This document shows positions 22,326-32,767 of a stretch of DNA of 64,000 bases, one piece after another. How positions within the stretch are numbered: the stretch's first letter is position 1; each line of letters begins with the position of its first letter. The translations under genes were made by a program, and so were the position numbers. The DNA comes from Leptodontidium sp. MPI-SDFR-AT-0119 (lineage: Eukaryota > Ascomycota > Leotiomycetes > Helotiales > Leptodontidiaceae). The stretch is taken from contig JAHLEZ010000008.1 in NCBI GenBank assembly GCA_020726505.1, positions 1,612,001-1,676,000 of the forward strand. Direction: 5' to 3'. The notes beneath the pieces are model-generated. The model made no database searches. It was not told where the DNA came from and was given only the letters and a program-made list of their open reading frames with translations.

Positions 22326-25300
22326 GCGGTAGGGTGATGAATAGAGTAGGTGTACCGGTAGGCGGGCAGGATATTTCATGGGCTATATACGAGTATGTAA
22401 TATGAAAGCTTGAGCGGGAACGTGGTTCTCTTTGGGTGGTGGTGTGGTGGTGGTTCGTGTGGTTCTGGAACCGCAATGAATATTCTCCGAGAGGGAGGGG
22501 GAGTAGGGACCCTCAGTTCGTTCGTTGGAGATTTTCTGTGCTTGTTCATGTACGACACTCTATTTCCCGAGATGGGTGGGAAGTCCTTCTTTGAGGATGG
22601 GGATACGAAAATTAGATTGTTGAGTTGTGGGAGATAGATGGGGGGTTAATATCAGGCGACCGAAAGGATGGCTTGGAATGACAAATACGGACGAGGAGAG
22701 GAAGAGGAGGTTGGGGCCTTGGGGGTTCGGGTAGGAATTTGAGGTCTGGGAGGGGATTTTTGAAGGTAGAGTAAGTGAGTAGAGTAAAGTGCAGAGGGAG
22801 GGTTGGAGAGGAAGGGAGCCGGATGCCGACTTCCCAGATTGCAAATATGGTGATGCGAGTGAGGGATTTAGATGGAGTTTGAGGCGCTGCAAAGTCTGGT
22901 TTTGATTGTTGACGACGATACCGTCGGTGTGGCATGACAGACATACATTCAAGGCAAGGCATGGCGTTGTATGGGATGGGATGGCTGATATGTGTGTATG
23001 TGTGTATGCATGGCATTTCGCGGCGGCTGAATAGACGCTGCGGTACAGAATTTGTACCGGTACTTCCACCCTACCCTAGCCTGCCATGTTCTGCCCTGCC
23101 AGCGTTCGTGTGTGCCTTGACGACGTGCGCGTGGCTTGAGCGAAGGTGGGTGGGCAGGTGGGTTGGACAATAGATGTGCTGTGCTAGGTAAGACAGAAAC
23201 TAGCAAGAGACATGGGATAGACAAAAAGAGTAGAATGGATGAAATAGAATCTGGGGAATAAGAAAGTAGTAGTTCTAGATTTTGTGCATTGCATTGGAAT
23301 GGATTGGACTGGAGCGAGCGAACGAGAAGCGGTTGTCGCCGGGAGTTTGATATTGATTTCATATATCAGGCTCGGCAAAATCCCGCTCGATTGGCCAGTT
23401 TGACGCAGGCTTGTTTATTGCACCCCCCAATTGGGAAGGTCACGCTGCATATGCGTGGGGACGTGGGGAAAGGAAGAAAATTAGATATTTGACAAAACGT
23501 CTGGGTCTCTTTGAGAAAATGAAAATGGAAAGGATGAAAGAATTAAAAATCAATAGCGTTGTGGGTATTCTGAGACGTTGCAACTGAGAGCTTTTCTCGA
23601 TTCAATAGTCAAGAGTGTACTTCGGAACGGAACTTGATGATTACTCAGATATGGCTGCATATCCAAGTCTTGAGTCAAGGCATATTCAAGCCAAGTAGAC
23701 ATTCGTATAGCTGCCAATGAATGCGCGATCCTTCTCGTTGAGTTCGCAAGACCCACGAGTCCGATTCGATTTGGCATCCTCTGATGTCTTGTTCCATCTG
23801 AGTCTAAAATCGTCCCATAATCCAACTAACTTTCGTTTCGAAGCGTGAAATGTGAGAAGATTTGACTTTTGGCGTGGCTTTGGATTCGTCCCATATTGAT
23901 TAGAAAAGGCAGACCGTACCGGATTGTCGGGGCCCTCAAGTGCTTGGCTAAGTGAAGAGGGAGGGCATCGTCGTGCGAGGTAGGAGTGGAAGGAATCAGA
24001 CGGCCAAAGTTAAGGCTGAGGCTGTTCCAAGCAAAATCATGAGCGTCGTGAATCGTGAAGGTTCAGCAAGGACCCTAAACTCTACCAAGACTTTTTTCAA
24101 AATGTGCTAGGATGAACATTTACCAGGTCCTGCGATGTGATGAAGTCAGCTCAGTTGTGAAAACTGGGGAGACCAGGGAGTATGTCTGAACCTACCTCGC
24201 CGAATAAAAACACCGAGACCAAATCCCCGATGAACCTTACAAGTCGTCAGACATGAAGGAAGTCAAGGAAAAGAGGAAATGCCAAGTATCTAGACCGCCC
24301 CCATCTAATCTTAGGTTGCTAGAACAGTGGAAACGTCTTATCTTCTTAACAACAAAAAGTCACAGACTTTTCTTCTTCTTTCGAAATCCCTGCAGAGTAG
24401 CTTTGCAAGGACCACCAGGACCACCACCGGAACCCAGGGACAAGAAGCCCTTTTCTTCATCTGGCATGTTGTAACGAGATGATGCACAACATCCGATGGA
24501 AGGAAATCGGCACCGCCCACCCCACAGGAAGTCAGTCCACTTTCCATCCTAGCCAGAGTAGAAGAGAAGACCTACTTCGTAGTCGTCCACCCGTCCACCT
24601 ACCTACTTGTTAAGGTAGCTCCAGCCTCATGCGCTTGAAACACGTGGAAAGGACGGTATGCGCGTCTAGCTAGGTACGGACTCCATCCCAAGTAGATCTT
24701 CGCCGCCTCCTTATCCCTGCATGCTAGTCGGTCGGTCGGTTGATTTGGTTCGGTCCAGAATCAACAAACTTCATACATCGGGGTCGGGTCAACTTTCACT
24801 TACTCTTTGTCTTTTCCGGGGCGGTCACGGTGGTGGTCCACAAAAACCCGTTTCCAGATTCCTCATAATGGAAGTTCAAACGAGATGGAGCCTCTGCGTG
24901 GCTCTGCCAAGACAAAATCTCCACTTCTGCGCAAGCGCCTCGATCAGATGAGATTGATGGCTTGTCGTAGAATCTGAGTTTCAGGATGCTGGAAACAGTT
25001 GGAGTCAATCGGTCGGTCAGGCAGGCAGGCAATTGAATCAACTTCTATTCAATCAAGTAAATTCACAACCCACACACCCAGGCAGCCCTAGAGAGATTAG
25101 ATGGGAATTATGGGATGCCTCCTCGGAGAAAAACTACCACTCGGACAACATCTAGAGAGAAAAAAAAGGGAAAAGAGAAAATTGTCTTCGAAGGTACCTG
25201 GCAGGCAGACTTGTTGCTGCGTGATTATATTGTACCTTAATCTTAAGAGGCACCGCAGCACCGCTCAGGTTAATATAAAATAGATTAAACGCCCCCAAGT

Positions 25301-25542
25301 GCCGGCTCGCGAGCTTTTTTTCAATAGGCCGAGGACTCGAGGGGGGCTGTCGTGGTTGTCAACGGAATCCTTACTTCCGCACAGGGCGGATGCTCCAACT
25401 TCCCGGATGGATCAGAGCAGGAACGAGGAGAGAGGAGAAGGGAGGAAGTCACTGTGGCATGATGGAATACTGACAGGATCATGATCAACATTGTACATGT
25501 ATATCCAAACGAGATGAGTGAGACTACAGTATGTTCTGCTAC

Positions 25543-25576
25543 AATGTGATGTGATGCGATGCGATGCAATGTGATC
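25543..25576. repeat. ATGTG/ATGCG pentamer minisatellite
   Basis: About six degenerate GATGN units. A near-identical GTGAT array occurs at 28584-28609. Confidence 0.65.
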
Positions 25577-25757
25577 TGAAGTCTGGAGAAAAAAATGCAG
25601 AAAACTATATGGCAATGAAAAAAGAGTTGATGATTAATCTGCATGCAAGCCTGACAGCACTGGTATCGTGTGGCTTGAGAGTCCAAGTCCGGACTGATAG
25701 CATAGCACAGCATACTGTAGCGTTGGCGTAGCGTTATGTTATGCTGGGGTCAGTTCT

Positions 25758-25776
25758 CTGGACTGGACTGGACTGG
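25758..25776. repeat. (CTGGA)n tandem repeat
   Basis: CTGGACTGGACTGGACTGG, nearly four pentamer units. Confidence 0.75.
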
Positions 25777-26644
25777 CGGCGCCGCACCGCACCGGGTCAA
25801 TCACCAAATGTCACCTCGTGGCTGCTGTGGCGCTGATCGAGGACACTGATCGACGCACGATAGGCAGCTCGACGACAGGACACCAGCCAGGTACAAAAGT
25901 TACAGGGTCGTCGACAGGGGCTTTGTTAAGACCAGGACTTTCATAAGATGAGCATTGGAGCAGCGCCAGGGGCACAAGCGAGCTATGCACCCCTCACTGC
26001 TGCAGTACTGTACTGCCTGCCCTGCCTACCAAGTGCCTTGCCTTGCCTTCGTAACGGCTAAACCGCTCCGCAAAGCCAGTTACCTATCATACAACAACTG
26101 GCCTCCTCCTTCCACTGGTCCGTCATGCGCCAAAGAATTTGGGTGATGTGCCTCCGAGCTTCTCGTACAGTGAGGTAAGCAGACAGGCGAGCATAGTCAG
26201 GAAATATGGGGGGGCTAGGGATGCGATTGATGGATGATGGATAGCTCGGATTCTCAAACTTGATGAAAGCCAAATCGTCATGTGGTTGCGACTCACTGCG
26301 TTGGTGATGCATCCGAAGTGGACTGACGGTTGCTGTGATAGGCAGGTAGAGATATGGAACTGGCTGGTGAGACGCCGTTACGAGTGCTAGAAAAAGAAGA
26401 AGAACATGCTCACTCACTCCTGTGATGTGATGATCTTGGGTGCGGAGAACAAGTCTCCACATGCTCGTCTTCACCTGCCTTCTTTGCCTGTTTTGCCCGG
26501 TGGATAGATAGTCGCTGGATCCGCTTGTAAGACGGCCGTTCCCGACTCGGTACATGAACAGAGCGGCTAAGTGGTCGGGCAGTTATATGCCGACCGTTAC
26601 GCTGGATGGAGCGTCGAGTTCACGGTCAGCACGGTGGGTAGTTA

Positions 26645-26668
26645 GTTGTTGTTGTTGTTGTTGTTGTC
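26645..26668. repeat. (GTT)n microsatellite
   Basis: Seven to eight GTT units on the plus strand. Confidence 0.8.
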
Positions 26669-27250
26669 AACTCCCCAAGTCCTACGGCTTGTTCGCTACA
26701 AGCAACGGCATCGGTAACTTCGTAAGCGAGGCAGCATTGGGGAAAAGCAGTGGCTTCTTTCTGTGTGGTGAGCAGAGCTCGAGGAATGCCGGTAGATCCT
26801 ACAGATCGATTTCATCCAGCGGCGGCTGAGATGGGTGGTGTGCATGTGTACGACCCTACTAGTTCTCCTGGGGTTAGAGCGCGTTGAAAGGACTGTCATG
26901 CATGCAACCTGTGTGTGATGCATGCCAGCCAGCTGAGCAGCTTGCCAAACAAATCAAATCGCATTGCAGCTGGCCAAAGGCGCTGCTGCCGGTTGCGTAC
27001 CGATGTGGTGTGAACAATGAATAATTAGTGGAAGGCAGGCGAGAAGTGGAAATTTGGAATGGGGTGAGATAAGATGAGCTGCTTAAAGAAAGGGAGGAGG
27101 AGGAGCCCGCAGGTCACCATGGAGATGAAGAGAAAGTGATGCCGTGTGCCTTATGCCTTCCTTGTGCCTCCCTGCCCCTCATTCCGTCCGTCCCCTGGTC
27201 TGCGATACCCCCTGCCCCCCTCAGTGTGGTCTGGCTTGCCCCCCACTACT

Positions 27251-27285
27251 CTGCCCTGCCCTGCCCTGCCCTGCCCTGCCGTGCC
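27251..27285. repeat. (CCTGC)n tandem repeat
   Basis: Six to seven CTGCC pentamers in a row. Confidence 0.8.
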
Positions 27286-28436
27286 CTGAGCCTGAGGCCT
27301 GCTGCTGTTGCACCTGGACACAACAGCTCACCCACCCCACCCCACTGACTGTCATCCACCCACTCCGACTCACGGGAGAATTTCAGCCGCCGTGCCGTTT
27401 CAGGAATTGCCCGTACCTGTGTTCCTGCATCGCCGCCAAATCTCTGTATGCGGTGACGAGAGTACGAGAGTACTTACTCTCCCGGGCTAACTCCACCAGC
27501 TGCCACCTGCATTTCGTTCTTCGTGAGCTATAGTACAATGTGCACAGTCTCCTTTCTTGTACACCGTCTCGACTCTCCAGGAACCGGAGTTTTTTCCCTT
27601 CGAGGATTGAAACCTGCGGCTGCTGGAAAATCACAAACATGATCTGTTGTGTTTCCTCAACCCTGAGGACGGCTTCCTACATTCTCCCGACTCTATAAAA
27701 GGCATACTCGCATCCTATTTCCAGCCTGCCAAGACCTCCTCGCAGGCGATTCGAGGAATATCACCGTCTTGCTGCATACTTTCTCGGCCTGATGGGGAGA
27801 CTTTATGCTTTCTCTTATGCATTTGTGCCCATTTTAAGCAAAATGGAACAATTCGTGTCTCTGATCCGTCTCAGCCCTATCCGAACCACGACACCGGACG
27901 GTGAAAATGGCCAGGCAAATGGCGGAAAGAAAGTTTTTGAGCGATGGAGATCTAATATTTGGAAGAATGAGTGAGTACGTTCTGACACGCTGAGGAGATG
28001 AGCCCGGAAGACTCCAAGATTGCGCTGCCAAAGTCAAGTTCTCGGGCCCGTCACCATCCCCTCTCTTCCGCCGCCCCCTCGTCAATATCCTGGCATCAGA
28101 TCCTCTTGGAGGGTGTCCAGAATCAGCCCTGCAAATTTGATCTTGAACAACCAGGCTCAGGCTGAGAGCTTCGTGCGTCAGGTCCCCCGAATCATGTCTT
28201 TGAGCGGGGGAAGAACACCTGAACGGGCCAGATGATCTGCGTTCGTTGTAACTTGCAAGCCAGCCAGCGGCAAGCCAGTGAGTGGAATGAATTCCACAAC
28301 CGCACCGGGTGTAACTTCACGATACCAGATGTCACTGGAAAATCGCTTGTTCGTCGTTTATGGAGTGATTTGGATGGCACTAGAAGGCAGGTAGGCTTCC
28401 ATGGTCGTGCAGAGGTCACCTACCACTGCAGTAGGA

Positions 28437-28458
28437 GCCGGGCCCCGGGCCCCGGGGC
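28437..28458. repeat. GC-only palindromic repeat GGGCCCC
   Basis: Three near-perfect GGGCCCC/CCCGGG units within 22 bases of pure G/C, self-complementary and able to form a stable hairpin. Confidence 0.65.
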
Positions 28459-28583
28459 GACGGACCGGGCAATTGGGAATGGTTGTGCGTATCGACTGGT
28501 CTTGAGTTTTGGTGCAAACCTTCACACTCCCACGGGCGGCATGACAGGAAGGTCATTGACCGATATCTGATGCCCAGGATTGC

Positions 28584-28628
28584 GGTGATGTGATGTGATG
28601 TGATGATGTGAGGGGAGGGGAGGGGCGG
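28584..28628. repeat. (GTGAT)n followed by G-rich (AGGGG)n tract
   Basis: Four GTGAT pentamers pass directly into GAGGGGAGGGGAGGGGCGGG. The latter has four G-runs of three or more, so it matches a G-quadruplex pattern. Confidence 0.65.
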
Positions 28629-29579
28629 GATGGGCTGGAAATCATGGTGTGCTGCTCACCGCACAGACGATCTCATCTGAAGTCTATCTCCCTTCTCAGC
28701 AGGCCCTGGTCACTAGAGGTTTGAACTAGCAGCGTACGGGTGCGGCGCTTCGGTACTCGTATGTACGAACTGCGTGAAGATCTACGAAATTGATTTGTCG
28801 ATGTGCCTCCGTATACATTTCCGTAGACATTTCCGAGGGACCTCCCCCACCAACCTAGGTACCTCCTACCAGTGGCCGAAGGAAGGCATTGAATACAGAA
28901 CCCACAAGTAGTGTTTGGAAAAATTCGAGTCATGGAAAGAAGAAGTGTCAAACAAACCTTAACAAAGCCAAATAACACAACACGACGCCATTAGGAATTG
29001 AACAAGCTCAAGTAAGCCATCTGGTGTATTGGAGGAGGAGTGCCTGTCCGGAGCGCTCGGTTATAAATGTACCGGTGAGAGAAGTTGCGAAGTTGCGAAG
29101 TCAAAATTTGCGATGATGCGAGAGATGACTTCAGAGTTCAATCAGGGACAGGGCTCGAGGGACTAGGCCAGGCACGTACGGACTAGGTATGGAGCAAGTA
29201 CCTTTTTAGCTTGTTGCACCAACAGACTGGCTGTCGTCTCGTCTCATCGCTTAAGGCCCAATAATATGCCCACTACTAGCTCGGCTGCTTGGGAAACCCA
29301 GCCTAGAGAGGAGGGGTAGCTTTCTAGCTCACGCCTAGCCGTCAGCCAGCAGGCCCTGCCTAGGTCCTGTAGTCTCGCTAGAAGATCGGGATGTACGCCA
29401 GGCACGCCCATGCCATCCCAGCTGTCATGAAACTGAGCCGTCGCCGGACGACGGCGGGCACCAGTGGTTCGGGCCCATCAAAGAGAGTCACAGACTCCAC
29501 TCACAGATGTCCAGGTCCAGGTTATGTCAAGTCCACGTCCATGTCCATGATATAGATGTTCGGGTTCCGTCCGGAAAAG

Positions 29580-29650
29580 CAGGGAGGGCAGGGCAGGGCA
29601 GAGTAGGGCAAGGCAAGAGGACAGACAGCCAGACAGCCAGACAGCCACCA
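29580..29650. repeat. GGGCA and ACAGCCAG tandem repeats
   Basis: A run of GGGCA-like units is followed by three copies of ACAGCCAG, then CCACC-rich DNA. Confidence 0.7.
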
Positions 29651-30357
29651 CCACCATCATCCACCCACCCACCCACCAACCCACAACTCACTTCTCATCT
29701 CTTCTGACCAGAGCAGAGCACGGCCGCTGCCTTCGATGGCGTCCTTCTAGTCCTTCTATGGCCGTTGTTGCGAGGGCTAGTGTCCCAGCCAAGCCAAGAG
29801 GCATGGCCTGCATCGCACTGCCGCACTTCTCCCCCGCCCCCACTTCAACCACAGACAGCACTTGGAAGCTGGAAGTCAAGACTCAAGACTCCAGACTTAA
29901 GACTTCAGACATCAAGTCAAGTCAAGTCCACAACTACCACAGCAACGAATGTACTTGACTCTTTCCCCCCTCTCCATGACTACCGACCAGTACAGCCAGC
30001 CTAGTTACGGGTGGCCGAGAGTCCTTGGAAGCTTTCAGCGCACTGTAGATAGATACCTCCTCCTCTAGCTTGCATTCCACTGCGCTCACCGCACCGCAAT
30101 GCATTACACTACCCTAACTACGCTGCTGCAAGCCGCAAGATGCAAGATGCAAGATGCAGGTCTTTTAGCTCGCCTGGCTCTCCATCTGGCTCTGGCTGAA
30201 GCTCTGCCTTGCCAGCTTAGCTTACCCTATCGAACTCTATCCTACCGTACCTCTCCGAACATGTACTGTATGCACGGCACCCAGTGCATTGTGCATTACT
30301 CCAGACAATTTATCCCCAGGATGAGGATGGCAGGATTACGGATGGACTGCTGGCAAC

Positions 30358-30386
30358 CAGTCAGCCAGCCAGTCAGTCAGCCATCC
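30358..30386. repeat. CAGTCAGCC tandem repeat
   Basis: Alternating CAGT/CAGC tetramers in a row. Confidence 0.6.
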
Positions 30387-30431
30387 GGCAAGTGAGAAAA
30401 GTGTAACCGAGGTGCTTTCCGTACCTCTTAT

Positions 30432-30470
30432 GTCCTATTCCTGTTCCTGTTCTTGTTCCTGTTTCTCCTC
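30432..30470. repeat. (TTCCTG)n tandem repeat
   Basis: About five TTCCTG/TTCTTG hexamers on the plus strand, strongly pyrimidine-biased. Confidence 0.65.
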
Positions 30471-32767
30471 CGCAAGGAACCTGTGTCAGCGACACCCATC
30501 AATAAATAGCATCATTTTTGGCTGGCCTGCTTCGTCTCGACCGAGATGCTGGAGAAGCTTAGGCCGTTTCCCATCCCTTTCCGGCCCAGTCTCCGACTCG
30601 CATTCTGAATCCATGATGCCATTCTGGGAGCTGGGCAGATGTCTGAGAGAAGATCCATCACACCCCCATCCCACTATCCCACCATCATCCCCGAAGACTC
30701 GATCCCGAGAAAGGTTGAATGGGATGAGATGGCAGTGAAGTTATGGACCTTAGTTCGGGTAGGGATGTCACGCTGTCAAAAAAGTCGATATGAATCGAAT
30801 CGTTCTCGAAGACCTTCTGAGCAGTGGAACTCCCTGCGCCGGCGTCTATTCCCTGTCGCCGTCCCTGTCCCTGTCCTGTTGTCCCTCCCCTGTCTGTTGC
30901 TATCCCCTGCCGTTGTCCTTTCACCCATTCGCTTGGCACGTACCGCAATCCCTACCCAACCTACTCCGTACAACCTAAACCTACCCACGGAGGGTACACC
31001 CTCGTTGTGACAACGGCTCTGCGTTGACCCGCAGACGGACAGCCTCGCAGCCTTTCAAGGCCAATGACTTGCGCCAGGAAGACGGAGAAGCGAGACCCAT
31101 GCCAGCCGGCCTCGATCCTGTGCCTTCGCTTCGACTGCGTGTTTGTAACACGTCGACGTCCTTCATCAGTCCAGTTTGGCAAGCTACTGTAGCTACTAAT
31201 ATCAAGTACTCGAGTTGCTAGCTGTTCGATGTGCCATCTAGGTACCTACCCCGAGCCAGGATGATCGAGATCGGTGCACCTCGCGAACATGCCCTCCCCT
31301 CCCCTGAACCTGCTCCGTCCTCTGCTCGCCTGTTGCTGTTGGCTTCATATTGGCGGCTTTCTCGACCATCCCCATCCATCGAACGATAGAGCCGGCACCA
31401 GACCTCCCCCAGTCACACCTCATCTTACCCTGCAACGTCCTCGATAGAGCCCTTTCCGTGTGGCTGCTGCTCTTCCTCCTCTGCCATTTGCTGTTCCCCA
31501 CACCAGCGACAAGGGCTGCCACACCGCACTAGTCATTTGAGCCGGGTAGCCCCTCCTCGTCTTGTCTGGATATCATTTCTCTCTTATGTGGCTAAGTCCA
31601 GACACTTCTCGATGTCCAGAGGTAGCTTTCATGCGCGACATGTTGCAACAGCTGCTCACTTGGGCTCCCCCGCCAAACACAGTCCCAATACATCGTTTCT
31701 GGACGTGCGTAGAGATTTGCCCTATCGTCTGAAGTTTGAGCTCTGAACTCTCACACACAAGTCCCAGGGGTCACCGTGCAGGCCCTGTACTCATCTTCCT
31801 CAGCAACAGAAATTCTCCGGGCGTGGAACCGCGCCTGACTTGGTACTGTACGAGTCTAGAGACTACGACTAATCTTTCTCAGCGGTACGCTCCTGTCCTG
31901 GTCTGTCTGCAGCAGCAGGGGCCAGCTTGCTAGTTGGAAAGAATCTGGTTGAGGGCTACAGGGCGCTTCTCGGGTCCAGTGCCCTTGTTTTAATGGTGAT
32001 CATAAGCCAGGCATCAGATCAACTCCCTTCAATCTTGCACTATATCATCCGACGCTCGTCGATCGAACGTGGAAAATCAAGCTGGCAGCGGATCCTGTTC
32101 CCTCTGCTCAGGATCTTCAGAATTCCCAAAACGGACTCCGCCGCACGTCATAAAGCCAGCAAGCAATTTACCCTTCATTTGGACGACGCAGGACACTCGC
32201 CACAACGGTTTAAGAACTCAAGTCATCCTTGACCAGAACTTGCCCCGCCGCTTCATCTCAAATATAGACCGTGGTGGTCTGTGAACTCTCACCCCGAACG
32301 TATCGACGACTCTTTTTGGCTACAATACGCGTTCTGAAGCACGCCCAGAGCCCAAAAGTCTGTCTGTCCGATCCACTATAGATCCCACCGCGGAGGGACC
32401 TGGACAGCCTTATCTACTTAGGGATCGAATCCAAATTACTGTGTTGGGACGACCTGCTTTCACTCTTCTTCTACACTTCTCCGACACTTCAGAAAAACTC
32501 CAACGCCCTTCGTTCATCTTTTCTCGGCAGGCTTCGACTACACACAACCAAACCTGCCTTCGATAGGCCATATGTTCTTCTCTGGTCAGTGATCAGCCAT
32601 TACTCTCAACAGCCCTCACTTTCGTTCATTCCAAGGCTCGAGACACCAAAACTCGCTGGCCTCCTTTCAGCCTTGACCAGAGATCGGAGCTTTCAGTACT
32701 ACACCACTGGGCCTCCAACGTCCACGACTTGTTGTTGCATCAGCAGAAGCCGCAAATTCTTCTCTCA

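Larger units (their letters stand above)
16186..32767. other. Gene desert of about 16.5 kb upstream of the homeobox gene
   Basis: No spliced or unspliced frame with a recognisable domain was found on either strand over 16.5 kb. Gaps elsewhere in the window are 0.1-2.7 kb. The stretch is not AT-rich, so it is not an obvious RIP-mutated transposon, and no transposase or reverse transcriptase remnant was seen. It holds short tandem repeats, scattered TAGGTA/GGTACC motifs and long strand-biased tracts: pyrimidine- and A-rich on the plus strand at about 19.5-21.1 kb, purine-rich at about 21.4-23.4 kb, and pyrimidine-rich again at about 27.1-27.5 kb and in parts of 29-32.7 kb. One very short frame with a signal peptide (19723-19866) is listed separately. 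The last few hundred bases before 32768 look like a mRNA leader. Likely contents are long untranslated leaders, non-coding transcripts or distal control elements; this is inference. Confidence 0.7.

Noticed and set aside
22560..23069. 169-codon minus-strand frame
   Set aside because: S/P/T/H-rich low complexity from a pyrimidine-rich strand, with an equally open neighbouring frame, so it is not evidence of coding.
26058..26555. 165-codon minus-strand frame
   Set aside because: No domain, no splice-supported extension, and it crosses simple-sequence DNA.
25500..30500. CRISPR-like spacing of short repeats
   Set aside because: The repeats are contiguous microsatellites without unique spacers, and the genome is eukaryotic.
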